Below the pieces are notes generated by a model that worked only from the letters and a program-made list of their open reading frames with translations, was not told the origin of the DNA and did not search any database. From positions 124,001 through 188,000 of the forward strand of contig CAVUQS010000021.1 of the NCBI GenBank assembly GCA_963743705.1: DNA of 64,000 nucleotides, read 5' to 3'. The first letter of the stretch is position 1, and each line of letters begins with the position of its first letter. Both the position numbers and the translations under genes were made by a program. Positions 48,235-58,404 of this stretch are shown one piece after another. The DNA is from PALSA-243 sp963743705 (GTDB lineage: Bacteria > Acidobacteriota > Terriglobia > Bryobacterales > Bryobacteraceae).

Positions 48235-51200
48235 TCAGAAGTGCAAACGCATGCCGAATTCCATCTGGCGCGGCGTGTTGGCGGTGGTCGTGATGCGGCC
48301 GAACGTCGACGGCGTGGTAATGGTGAGCGTTGGGTTGCCCAACACGACATGGTTCAACACGTTGGTGAACTGGAAGCTGAAATCGGCGGCCACACGTTCC
48401 CGCCAGAGGTTGACGGTTTTGTTGACGGAGAGATCGAGGTTCCAGCGGGGTAATCCGCGCATGGCATAGCTTTCGCAATTGGTATCGAAGCCGAGAATGC
48501 ACTTGCGGAATTCGCCGAGCACCGCATTAGGATCGGAGAAGAAATTCACGCCGCTCGGATTGGTGACGCCGACGCCGTTCGAGCCGGCGACGTTGTAATG
48601 CGCCGCAGTTCCTCCCGTATACGGAGAAACTCCTTGCGCATTGGTGGCGAACCCGGTGGTGGCGGAAGATGCGGTGCTAACTTCGCCGAACGCCTGGCAG
48701 TTGGTGCAGCCGCCTTCGCTATATCCAGGCGTCAGCACGCCGCCGCTCTGCGCGGTGAACAGCGGAGAGAAAGTCCAGCCGCCGAGCGCGTGGCCTACTA
48801 CGCCCTTTTGCGAACGGAACCATTTGGGCGAATAGAAGAGCGCGGCGTTGTAGATGAACTTGATGTCGAAGCTCTGCGGCCCATAGTTGTTTTGCAGATT
48901 ATAGACATCGAGAGCGGTGTTTGAGCTGGTGGCCTGGGATGTGGTGCCCAAACCGAGCGCGCGGCCCCAGGTGAAGTTAGAGGTACCCGTGACGCCGTGG
49001 AAGTCGCGCAGGTGATAAGTGACAAACAGCGCATTGTAATTGCCGTAACCATTGGCGCTGTTGGCGATGTAAGTGTAGCCCTGGCTCGGCAAACCCGCGC
49101 CGAGCGGCTGGCTGATGAGGCTGCGCGCCAGAGTCCACGACGGAGCTTTGTAGAGCGCCGTCCAAAGATCGGAGACGGCGGTGTTGCGAATCGCCGTCGT
49201 GTTCTTGATGATGACGGCGCTGGTGCAGTTGGCGTAGCCGGTGCAATAAGCCGAATTGGCGCCTCCCAGAGCAGATTCAAAGAACGGTTGCGCGGTGGCG
49301 GTGAAGCCGTTGGGCAGCGTTCCCGAAGCCGGGGTAGCGAAGTACGCCTGCGAATACGCAGCCGAGAAGCTCTGGCCGCCAAGCGTGGTCATGTACGGAA
49401 CCGCGTCGAGGTTTTGAGCGAGCATCTCGTTGCGGATCAGACGGCCCACGTAGCCGATTTCCAGGCTCATCGACCGCGAGAACTCACGCTGCACGGTGAT
49501 GGTGACGTTGTCGGTGCGCTCGGGACGATAGTGCGGATCGAGGAACGTGACATCGCTCGCTCCAGCGCTGCCGCCGACGCCCGGATAATACGGTTGGGGC
49601 AAGGTTTGCGATACCGATGGCAGAGGCACGGTGTTGCCATCGACGCCGATGCGGAACACGCTGCTCGGATCGACGCCATTGCTACCCAAACACTGTCCTG
49701 TCTTGCTGACGCCGGGACAGGACACGGCCTGCAGCAAGCCTGGAGGCAGCAGCGGCACCAGCAGAAGATTGACGCCGTTCAAGCGGCCGTAGATGCGGCC
49801 GTATCCGGCGCGAAGCACGGTCTTGCGGCTGCCGAAGACTTTGCTAAGCGGCCCATCGCTGAAGCTCGGATTCCAGGCGATGGAGACGCGCGGACTGAAG
49901 CCGCCGTAGAAGGGATCGTACGGGTACTTCAGGCCGGTTCCGATATTGCGCGCGGTGGCGAAGCCGAGGACCGGTTGATATACCTGCCCGGCTAGCGCGG
50001 CCTTCTGGCGCTGGTATAGATAGTCGGTGGCTACGACCTGCTGGCCGTCGGAATCCACCAGGCTTACCTGTTTGCCGCTTTGCTCATAGGGCGGCATTTC
50101 CAACCCGTAACTCATGCCGTAAGTAAGCGTGAGGCTTGGCTTGAGATGCCAGGTATCGCCGCCGTATACGGTGTAAGTGGGAATGACGCTCTTATCGAAG
50201 CCCGATGCGCCGATGGGGCCAAGTTGCAGATTAGCGCCGGAGCGGGTGTACACCAATTGTGACTGAGCGACGAGACCGAGCACGTAGGAATAGTAGGTAT
50301 TGAAGTTACTCTGTTGATTCGTGGGCACCGCCGAGGGATACGCGAAGTTGGCGAAGCTGGTGTTGGCGGAGGTGACCTGGTAGACGATCTGGTTGTTGAT
50401 GCCCTGACCGTTGTCGGTGCGCGAGTGATAGTCGAAATTGCGTTCGTACGCTCCGCCAAACTGGATCAGGTGGTTGCCCTTGATCATCGTCAGATCGTCT
50501 TTGATCGTCTTGTCCTGGCCATCCCAGAAACGCTGACGCGTGCTCTGCGTGTTGACGTTGTAGGGAATCAGAGCATTCGTGCTCTCGCCCGCGATTTCCA
50601 CTGCGCCGCCGAGTCCGGGAAGCTGCGGGATGTCGCCGGCATCGGACCACTGCCAGAAATTACGCGAATAGTTTAGACGAAGGTCGTTCGAAATGCTTGG
50701 GCTGATGGTTGTGGTGAGACCGATCACCCAGTAAGACGGCAACTGCGGGCGCGGGGCTACGGCGACCGGAGTGCCAAGAACATCGCTGCCGAGCGCGCCG
50801 CCGATATCGACCTGATTGTTGGTCAAGTTGGCGACGGTGGAGTAACGGTAAGTGGCGAAGAGCCGGTTGCGCTGGCCGAAATCGTGATCGATGCGCGCGA
50901 CATAGCTGTTCGTGTTGAGCGGCGCGCGCAGGGTAGAGAGGTAGCCCTGGGTATTGAATTGATCCGCCCCGTTAGATGCGTACAATGGGTCGTTGGGGAG
51001 CGGCATGAACTTGCTCCAAATCTGGTTCACGATCGGGTTGAGGCCGATGCCACGAGGATCGCAAGCGCCCGTTCCGCAGACAGCGGGCTGATAAGTTACG
51101 CCGGCTACCGTCACTGGCGTGGGGTTCAGGTTGTAAGGCTGAAACTTGCCGCTGGCGTCGGCGACTTGAATTACGCCCGCGCGGAGAAGCGCCGTAGGCA

Positions 51201-52242
51201 CCGTGCGCTCGTAAGTTCCGACGTTGGGGAAGCGGCTGGCCTCATAGTTGATGAAGAAGTAAGTCTTGCCGCCCAAGAAATTCGGCAGCACGGTTCCCCC
51301 CAACGATCCGCCGAAGCGGCTGCGATGGTTTTTGGGGAGCGGCGTATAGGGCAATCCGCCCGTGGGCGTGTGGTTGTTGACCCAGCTATTGGCGGCGCCG
51401 ATGTTGGTCGCGTAGTAGAAACCGTACGCGGAACCGTGATACTGGTTGCCGCCGCGCTTGGTAGCCATCTGGATCTGGCCGCCGATGGAGCCGGAAAAAT
51501 CGGCGGTCTGATTGAACGTGGAAACTTTAAATTCCTCGATGCTCTCGACCGGCGTGGGCACGATGCCGGACGGGCTGCCGTTGGTTTGCGTACCGCCGGT
51601 GCCGGTGAAGTTGGTGACATAGCTGGTGTTGTTACCGGCCATATCGTCCGAGTTGTTGCCGCCATCGAGCATGAAAACGTTTTGGTCGGAGAATGCGCCT
51701 GCGGTCATACCGCCGGGGGTGGTGCCCGGCTGCAGCACGGCGAGCGTCGAGACGTCGCGCCCCAAGTTGGGCAGGCTCATCAATTCTTTCGAAGTTAGCG
51801 TGTTGCCAACCGCCGCGTTGGTGGTTTGCAGCTCGGCTCCAGCCGAAGCTGTCACTTCAACCGTGGTCGCAGTAGAACCGACTTCGAGCGTGGCGTTGAT
51901 GGTGGTGGCGGTACCCACGTCGATTTTCTGGGCGGCGATCTTATAAGTGGTAAAGCCCGCCTTGCCGAAGGTGAGCGTGTAGAGGCCAGGCGCGACGTTT
52001 ACCACAACGTAGCGGCCCGCTTCATTCGTTACCGTGTTCAGAGTGCTACCGGTTGCGCTGTCCACAACACGGACCTGAACGCCCACGATGGCTGCGCCCT
52101 GTTGATCGGATACGAGACCGGCCAAGGACGCTTGTGAAGTTGATTGAGACCAAGCCGGAGAAACTCCGAGGCTGGCCAGCATGGAAAGCGTAACCGAAAG
52201 ATAGAAACCCAGTCGAGCAGACCGGGACGGCGAAACAGTCAT
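48235..52242 (-). CDS. TonB-dependent receptor B (tandem paralogue)
   Basis: Outer-membrane receptor of 1335 aa, same build as A and C. The signal peptide (LGFYLSVTLSMLASLGVSPAWSQ) is preceded by a short charged stretch. A regulatory domain (ASLAGLVSDQQGAAIVGVQV ... AGRYVVVNVAPGLYTLTF), plug (LPNLGRDVSTLAVLQPGTTPGG) and barrel (TDNVTITVQREFSRSMSLEIGYVGRLIRNEM) follow, ending in EFGMRLHF. It is the most diverged of the three, which suggests an older duplication or different ligand. ATG 52242 has GGAGGGG upstream. About 205 bases of leader separate it from its promoter at 52455-52483. Confidence 0.88.
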   Translation of the reverse strand: MTVSPSRSARLGFYLSVTLSMLASLGVSPAWSQSTSQASLAGLVSDQQGAAIVGVQVRVVDSATGSTLNTVTNEAGRYVVVNVAPGLYTLTFGKAGFTTYKIAAQKIDVGTATTINATLEVGSTATTVEVTASAGAELQTTNAAVGNTLTSKELMSLPNLGRDVSTLAVLQPGTTPGGMTAGAFSDQNVFMLDGGNNSDDMAGNNTSYVTNFTGTGGTQTNGSPSGIVPTPVESIEEFKVSTFNQTADFSGSIGGQIQMATKRGGNQYHGSAYGFYYATNIGAANSWVNNHTPTGGLPYTPLPKNHRSRFGGSLGGTVLPNFLGGKTYFFINYEASRFPNVGTYERTVPTALLRAGVIQVADASGKFQPYNLNPTPVTVAGVTYQPAVCGTGACDPRGIGLNPIVNQIWSKFMPLPNDPLYASNGADQFNTQGYLSTLRAPLNTNSYVARIDHDFGQRNRLFATYRYSTVANLTNNQVDIGGALGSDVLGTPVAVAPRPQLPSYWVIGLTTTISPSISNDLRLNYSRNFWQWSDAGDIPQLPGLGGAVEIAGESTNALIPYNVNTQSTRQRFWDGQDKTIKDDLTMIKGNHLIQFGGAYERNFDYHSRTDNGQGINNQIVYQVTSANTSFANFAYPSAVPTNQQSNFNTYYSYVLGLVAQSQLVYTRSGANLQLGPIGASGFDKSVIPTYTVYGGDTWHLKPSLTLTYGMSYGLEMPPYEQSGKQVSLVDSDGQQVVATDYLYQRQKAALAGQVYQPVLGFATARNIGTGLKYPYDPFYGGFSPRVSIAWNPSFSDGPLSKVFGSRKTVLRAGYGRIYGRLNGVNLLLVPLLPPGLLQAVSCPGVSKTGQCLGSNGVDPSSVFRIGVDGNTVPLPSVSQTLPQPYYPGVGGSAGASDVTFLDPHYRPERTDNVTITVQREFSRSMSLEIGYVGRLIRNEMLAQNLDAVPYMTTLGGQSFSAAYSQAYFATPASGTLPNGFTATAQPFFESALGGANSAYCTGYANCTSAVIIKNTTAIRNTAVSDLWTALYKAPSWTLARSLISQPLGAGLPSQGYTYIANSANGYGNYNALFVTYHLRDFHGVTGTSNFTWGRALGLGTTSQATSSNTALDVYNLQNNYGPQSFDIKFIYNAALFYSPKWFRSQKGVVGHALGGWTFSPLFTAQSGGVLTPGYSEGGCTNCQAFGEVSTASSATTGFATNAQGVSPYTGGTAAHYNVAGSNGVGVTNPSGVNFFSDPNAVLGEFRKCILGFDTNCESYAMRGLPRWNLDLSVNKTVNLWRERVAADFSFQFTNVLNHVVLGNPTLTITTPSTFGRITTTANTPRQMEFGMRLHF

Positions 52243-52454
52243 ATCCCCTCCAAAAAGCATTCGTCGAGACTAACTCTGAAAATGCGCAGAACTCCGCAGG
52301 CGCGACGTGACGCCAGCCGTAACATGCTTTAAAGGAAAAAACGAGGCGTAGACCGGGGACTTACAAAGATGGCAGTCGATTCGAGACGATCCCCTAGTAA
52401 CCCTCACCCCAACTAATCCGTGCTCCGTAGGAGCCACCCTGTGTATTGTGAAAA

Positions 52455-52483
52455 CTTTACGCCGATCCGAGAGGATTGTCAAG
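52455..52483 (-). promoter_or_regulatory. sigma-70-type promoter of receptor B
   Basis: Minus strand: TTGACA (52478-52483), 17-base spacer, TAAAGT (52455-52460). The predicted start near 52448 leaves a leader of about 205 bases before ATG 52242. I see no known riboswitch pattern in that leader. Confidence 0.65.
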
Positions 52484-52530
52484 GCGCAAAGGTGGCAAAA
52501 GAGGCGAACGGGGGGAGGATCGAAAGATCA

Positions 52531-52559
52531 AGAAAAGGCCGGGCGTTGCCACCCGGCCT
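52531..52559 (-). terminator. intrinsic terminator after the receptor relic
   Basis: Stem AGGCCGGG/CCCGGCCT (52536-52559) followed on the minus strand by TTTTC. It is positioned relative to the relic tail as the next terminator (52673) is to receptor C. Confidence 0.65.
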
Positions 52560-52583
52560 CCCGATAAAAATTTTGAATGGGCC

Positions 52584-52640
52584 TCAGAAGTGAGTTGAAT
52601 GCGGAACGGCATCGAGCGCGGGCTGTTCGCCTGACCGGCC
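52584..52640 (-). pseudogene. relic 3' end of a fourth TonB receptor
   Basis: About 57 bases resemble the last codons of receptor C. The minus strand reads GQANSPRSM as in receptor C (SQANSPRSMEFGLRIHF), but then loses the frame before an aligned CACTTCTGA end. Upstream the similarity fades at about 52640. Together with its terminator it is the remnant of a further tandem copy or a duplicated gene end. Confidence 0.6.
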
Positions 52641-52672
52641 AACGGAGCCGCTTATCAAGCCAGTTACTAAAT

Positions 52673-52706
52673 AAAAAAGGAAGCCGAACGTTTCCGCCCG
52701 GCTTCC
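52673..52706 (-). terminator. intrinsic terminator after receptor C
   Basis: Stem GGAAGCCG/CGGCTTCC (52679-52706) with a 12-base loop, followed on the minus strand by TTTTTT. It lies 22 bases beyond the receptor C stop at 52729. Confidence 0.75.
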
Positions 52707-52728
52707 CCGTTATTCGTTTCTAACTAAG

Positions 52729-55700
52729 TTAGAAGTGGATTCTAAGTCCGAACTCCATGGAGCGCGGGCTGTTAGCCTGACTGGTGATCTCGCCGAACGT
52801 AGTCGGGCCGGTCAGACTGAGACTAGGATTACTCGGCTGGAAGTGATTCATCACGTTCGTAACCAGAACGTTGAAGCGATACCCCAACGCGCTCCTTAAT
52901 AATGCCGATGTCTTTGATGAGGTTGGCGTCGACGTTCCAGGTGGACAACCCGCGCAGGTTGTACATAGCCGCCGCAACTGCTATCGTATCCGAGGACGCA
53001 GGGACGGAACTCGAGTAGATGGCCGCCGGGTTGCTGAACGCTTGCAGGTATGGCGTCGAAGTTTTCGTGCCGACGCCGCTGGCGCCAAAGATGACGTTGG
53101 TGCCAGTAGAGCCTGTCACGCCGTATTTCGCCGATATATTGCCGGTGTACGGCATGAAGCCAACGGCGTTTTCCGTCAGAGAGCCAACGCCGCTGGTTCC
53201 GGGCGTGGTGTTTTCACCGAAAGCTTCGCAACCCGAGCAACTGCCTTCGCTGTAACCCACCGCCGTGCCGCTGCCGCTCTGTGCGGTGAAGATCGGCGAT
53301 ACGGTCCATCCGCCGAGAATATGACCGAGCACGCCGTGCTGGCCGCGGAAGACGGGCGGCTGGTAATACATCGATAAGTTGTACACGAACTTAATGTCGA
53401 ACGGTTGCGAGCCATAGTTGGCGTTCAGGTCGAAGATCGACGAAGCGGTGGTCGCGCTGCTGGATTGGGTTACTTGGCCCGTTCCAAGAGCGCGGCCCCA
53501 TGTGAAGTTGGAAATCGCTGTGAGACCCTTCCAGTTGGTGGTCCGGAACGATACGAACAAGGCGTTGTAATTGCCCGAACCGAGGCTGGTATTCATGCCG
53601 ATGGAAGTGCTCTGGCCGACCGTAGCCGCCGGCTACCGGTTGGCTGATCAGGGTGCGCGGCAAAGTCCAACTGGCCGTCTGGCCAGCCATCTTGTTCCAA
53701 AGGTCGGATACCGCGGTTTCCTTAATCAGCGAGCCGTAGTTCACGGCAACCGCCGCAGTGCAACTTGCGTATCCTGCGCAGAAAGCGGACTTCGATCCAC
53801 CGAGCGCGCTTTCGAAGAACGGCTGCGCGGTAACGTTGGTGGGGCTGACGCCGCTGAAGAACATCTGTTGGTAAAGCTGGGAGTACGCCGCCTGAGAACT
53901 GCTGGCCGCCGAGGGTGGTCATATACGGCACCGAATCGATATTCAGCAGCATGTAATCGTTGCGCAGAATCTTTCCGATATAACCGACTTCGAGCTGCAT
54001 GTGCTGATTGATTTCGCGTTGGACCGTGAGGGTGAAGTTATCCGTGCGATCGGGGCGGAAGTGCGGATCGAGGGCATCAGGATCGGCGGTTTCAGGGATT
54101 CGTGCCGACGCCGGGATAGAACGGCTGCGAGAGGGTGTTCGAGGCGGACGCGAGAGGCGCCGACATACCATCCGTTCCGATGCGGAATCCATTGGCGGGG
54201 GTGGCGACGCCGCTTTGGGCGCAGGTCCCATTGGTGAGCGGGTTGACGCAAGTGACGCCCTGTAGCAAGCCCGGGACCAAGCAGCGGTACCAGCACCAGA
54301 TCGACGCCATTGAGGCGGCCGAAGATGCGGCCGTAGCCGCCGCGAACAACGGTCTTGCCGTTGCCGAGCAACTTGCCGAGAAGGCCATCGTTGTAACGCG
54401 GATTCCAGGCGAACGAAGCGCGCGGGCTGAATTCACCGTAATAGGGATTGTAGGGGTACTTGAGTCCGGCGCCCACGTTTCTCACGAGGGTGAAGCCGAC
54501 CGTCGGCGTATAAGCCGTGCCTTGCAAGGCCGCCGCTTCGCGCTGCGCGATAAAGTCAGTAGTTACGATGGGCTGGTTGTTGGAATCTACCAACGCCACC
54601 TGAGATCCATTCAGTTCGTACGGCGGCATTTCGAGATTCCATCCCAATCCGTAGGTCAGCGTAAAGCTGGGCTTCATGTGCCAGGTGTCGTAGAAATACG
54701 TGCTGTAGAACGGAATGACATCTTTGTCCGTTGCCGGCGTGCCGAGGGCTTCCAGATTCAGGCCGGGCACCGAACGCGTATACATGACCTGAGTCGAACT
54801 CAGCAGGCCGAGTACTTCGGCATAGTCCGTTTCGTAGGTGGAGTAGGAAGACGAAGGAACGGTCGTCGGGATGTACTGGACGCTGGGAGAGGTCCAGTTA
54901 AATCCGGAACTGGTGGACAAGTAACTAACCTGATCGTTGACGCCGGAACCGTTATCCGTGCGCGAGTGATAGTCGAAGTTGCGGCCGTAGGAGCCGCCAA
55001 AGCCGAACAGGTGATTGCCTTTCAGCATCGTCAGATCGTCGCGGAGCTGCTTATCCTGGCCATCCCAGAAGCGCTGACGCACGCTTTGCGTGTTCACGTT
55101 GTAGGGGATCAGCGCGCTTGCGCTTTCGCCGCCGATTTCCACCGCGCCGCCCAAGCCGGGAAGCTGCGCCGGACCGTTGGCGCTCGACCACTGCCAGAAT
55201 TGCCGCAGATAGCTGAACACGAAGGTATTCGTGGTGGTCGGATTGATGGTGGTGGTCATGCCGGCGGTCCAAACGGAGGGCTGCTGGGGCCGCGGGGCCT
55301 TGGAGGCCGGGGTGCCGAAGGTATCGCCGGGCAACACGCCGCCGACATCGACCTGGTTGCTGGTGATATTGACCAACTTGTAATCGCGATAGGTGAGGTA
55401 GAAATGCCACTTATCGCTGAAATCGTGATCGATACGGCTCACATAGTTATTCGAAGTAACCGGAAGGCGGATGCTACCGAGGTATCCCTGCGTGTTGTAG
55501 TTGTCGCCGGCTAAGGTGTAGTTCGGGAGCGGCATTTGCTTGCTCCAGATCTGGTTCACGATCGGATTGAGACCGATGCTGCGGGGATCGCAGGCTCCGG
55601 CGGGGCAAGTTGCCGGCTGGTAGGTTACCCCACCCACGGTCACGGGCGTCGGATTCAGGTTATAGGGGGTGTAAACGCCCGCCGAATTCGGCACCTGAAT

Positions 55701-56801
55701 CACGCCGGCTCTCATCAAGAGCGACGGCACAACTTTCGTGTACAGCACGGCATTCGGATATCGCTGGCCTTCATAGTTGGCGAAGAAATACCACTTGCCG
55801 CCGAGAAAAGGCTTGGGCGACAGCGGACCACCGATGGCGCCGCCGAAGCGGCTGCGATGGTTCTTGGGGAAGTCGACCGGGGTATATGCAAACGATTGCG
55901 TTCCGAAGTTGAAAGGCGTGTGATTGTTGGTCCAGGAATTGGCCTGCCCAATCGCGTTGTCGTAGTAATACGTATACGCCGACCCGTGGAACTGGTTAGA
56001 GCCGCGCTTGGTGGCCATCTGAATCTGGCCGCCCGACGAGTTGTTGAAGTCGGACGTTTGGTTGCTGACCGAAACCTTGAACTCCTCGATGCTCTCGATG
56101 GGAGTCGGAATGACGCCGGACGGAATGCCGCTACCTTGGCTTCCACCGAGACCGGAATAATTCGTCTGGTAAGTGATGACGTTGCCGCCCATGTCGTCCG
56201 TGATATTGGCGCCATCGAGCTGGTATGTATTCATGTCCTGGGCGCTACCGGCGGTCTGGCCGGTCAGCGTGGTTGCCGGCTGCAACACCGCAATCGACGT
56301 CACGTCGCGGCCCATATTCGGCAGCAACAGTAGCGATTGGCCGCTGAGCGTATTGCCGACCGTCGCGTTCATCGTCTGCAGTTGCGCGCCCGCCGAGGCC
56401 GTAACTTCTACCGTCGTAGCGGTAGAGCCGATTTTCAGGATGGCGTTGATGGTCAGGCTTTGGCCGATTTGGACGTGTTGGCTATTTACCTGATAGGACG
56501 CGAAACCCTGTTTGCTGATGCTGATGTTGTAAGTTCCGGGAGGCAAGGCGCTGAAAACATAACGGCCATCGTTGTTGGTGGTGGTCGTTAGCGGCGTATT
56601 AGTGCTGGTATCCGTGGCTTTAACTTCCGCGCCGGGTATGGCGGCGTTTTGTTCGTCGACTACCTGGCCGGCAAGGGTACCGGCGGTGCTAGTTTGCGCC
56701 GATGCGCTGGTGGCTGAGAAGAGAAGAAGAACTCCGAGGGAACAGAAGACGGAGAACCTCGTAGAAATACCAAGGCGATTGAGCCATAGGCTCGAACTCA
56801 T
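52729..56801 (-). pseudogene. TonB-dependent receptor C, with about seven frameshifts in its 3' third
   Basis: Same build and about the same length as receptor A (signal peptide near FSVFCSLGVLLLFSATSASAQ; regulatory domain AGTLAGQVVDEQNAAIPGAEV; C-terminus EFGLRIHF). The frame is intact from 56801 to about 54270. Comparison with A then needs single-base corrections near 54270, 54096, 53893, 53620, 53013, 52968 and 52880; most are one extra base. Between these points the protein matches A well, and no nonsense substitutions were noticed. The gene may be recently dead, or the assembly may be poor here. ATG 56801 has GGGAGGGG upstream. It has a promoter and a palindromic site of its own. Confidence 0.8.
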
Positions 56802-56868
56802 AGACCCCTCCCGATTTACGTAGAACTAAACTCGTTACGCAACAAACCCAACTGCGTTGATTGGATGG

Positions 56869-56897
56869 ATTTTATGGCGGAAGTTTGGCACAGTCAA
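56869..56897 (-). promoter_or_regulatory. sigma-70-type promoter of receptor C
   Basis: Minus strand: TTGACT (56892-56897), 17-base spacer, TAAAAT (56869-56874). The predicted start is near 56862, giving a leader of about 60 bases. Confidence 0.75.
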
Positions 56898-56940
56898 GGA
56901 AAAATTGAAAATATACTGCAAATATTTGAGGCAACAGATG

Positions 56941-56967
56941 TTACAGGTTCTACCTGTAAGCGCTTAC
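56941..56967. promoter_or_regulatory. overlapping palindromes, possible operator
   Basis: TTACAGG-TTCTA-CCTGTAA (56941-56959) is a perfect 7-5-7 palindrome. It overlaps GTAAGCGCTTAC (56956-56967), a perfect 12-base palindrome that, with its flanks, resembles LacI/CcpA-family sites (TGTAAGCGCTTACG). It lies about 45 bases upstream of the receptor C -35 box. No such site was seen before receptors A or B. The binding protein is unknown. Confidence 0.5.
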
Positions 56968-57015
56968 GCAGGGGCCTATTACTCCTAAATAGTGGATTTG
57001 CCCGAATTGGGCGTC

Positions 57016-58404
57016 TTATAGTTTCTTGCCGAAGATCGCGTAATCCAATCCGCCGAAGAACGCGTCGCGGAAACCTGCAGGCAACTCCGCGAGCGATGGC
57101 ATTGAGTCAATCGCGGGCGAAAGCTTTTGGGTTTCGATGCGGCCGATGCCGAACTCTTCCATATAGAAAGCGAGCAGCGCGGACGGCACAGGGCGGACGT
57201 GCGTGGGGTCGAGATAAAAGTGCGTGGCGAAGATCGCGAGGCACTCCGGATTGGGCGTTTCCATGGCGATCACGCCACCGCGCTCGAGGCGCGATGCGCA
57301 GAGGCGGATCATTTCAGGCAGACGATCGGCCGGCAGGTGTTCGACGACTTGAGAGCAGAAAATGCCATCGAGCGAGGACTCAGGCAAGTTCCCGAGGTAT
57401 TCGAAAAGATCGGCGGTGTCCGCTTCGAGGCCCTTGGAACGGCATAATGCGACGGATTCCGCGCTGAGGTCGATGCCGCGCGCGGGAACGCCGTTGCTGC
57501 GCATGGTTTCGAGGAACTCGCCGCGGCCGCAGCCGATATCGAGGACGTTGCGGCATCCGGCGAAATGAGGGATGTAAATTTGCTGGCCGGCTTTGACGTA
57601 TTCTTCGGGGCCGCGGAATTTCTCGGCAAATCGAGGGTAGTCGAAAGGGAGAGGCTGGGTATTCGACGCAGAGACGCTGAGGCGCTGAGAAGAACCTTCT
57701 TGAGGTTTCTCCGATATTTGCGCTCTCTGGCGGATGGTGCGGAGTTCGGAATGGATGATGCGCTCGTATTCGGCGCGGAAACGATCTATGTCGGCCCAAA
57801 GGCGGCGTTGGATTTCGGCGGCGGCGGCTTCGAGTTCGGACTTGGAATGCTTTGTGCTGAGCCAGCAGCATTTCGCGCCAATTGGATTCGATGGTCAGCT
57901 GACGCGGTGTTGGGCCGCGCCTTGCTGTTCGGCCACGCTGCGCAAGAACTGGATTTCGGTCTGAGCGAGTTTACGTTCCCAATCCGCGCGCCATTCCACC
58001 CAGTGGTCGAGCAGGTCGCGCACGCCGTCGGCGGCGGATCGAGCCCCGGCGGCGCGGTTGCCGATTTCCACCAGTGCGCGGTTGTTTTCGCTGAGGGCTT
58101 CGATGGCGGCGTCGAGACAGGCGATGGTTTTGCGGTTGAATTCCACCTGGTCGCGAACGTGCCAATCGAGCACCCGCGCCACCAGGCGCTTCCACGACTG
58201 CACCAACGCGTTCAACGGGCCGCCGCGGCGTGGATTTACCGTCCCGATGGCGGCGACTTTGCCCAGGGCGGAATCGCGCGCATGGATCAGCGGCATCAAA
58301 TCGGGCAGCGGAACAGGGGATGCGCCGGCGTGAGTTTCCGGATGAGATGCGCGCACGCGCTCGCGCACGGCTTGCAGCATGGCGATCAGTTCGGCGCTTT
58401 CCAT
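57016..58404 (-). pseudogene. SAM-dependent methyltransferase with coiled-coil N-terminus, frameshifted
   Basis: The C-terminal ~200 residues are a class I methyltransferase: VLDIGCGRGEFLETM (SAM motif I), GIDLS (acidic loop), GIFCSQVVEHLP (motif IV region). The N-terminal ~200 residues are helical (MESAELIAMLQAVRERVRAS ... VPLPDLMPLIHARD), a build seen in methyltransferases near polysaccharide clusters. Two indels interrupt it, near 57897-57903 and 57843-57853; correcting them gives one continuous protein. A linker of about 20 residues (EKPQEGSSQRLSVSASNT) is encoded by the CGCAGAG-type repeat. The start ATG 58404 directly follows queF in frame without a stop between them. Confidence 0.7.
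57664..57691. repeat. CGCAGAG-type dispersed repeat, copy 3 (inside a gene)
   Basis: CGACGCAGAGACGCTGAGGC then GCTGAGAA. It is related to the intergenic copies at 27744 and 42566 but lies in frame inside the methyltransferase, where it encodes part of a Ser/Gln-rich linker on the minus strand. Confidence 0.6.

Noticed and set aside
52243..52454. Riboswitch in the receptor B leader
   Set aside because: No recognisable cobalamin, TPP or other conserved box was found; a long leader alone is not evidence.
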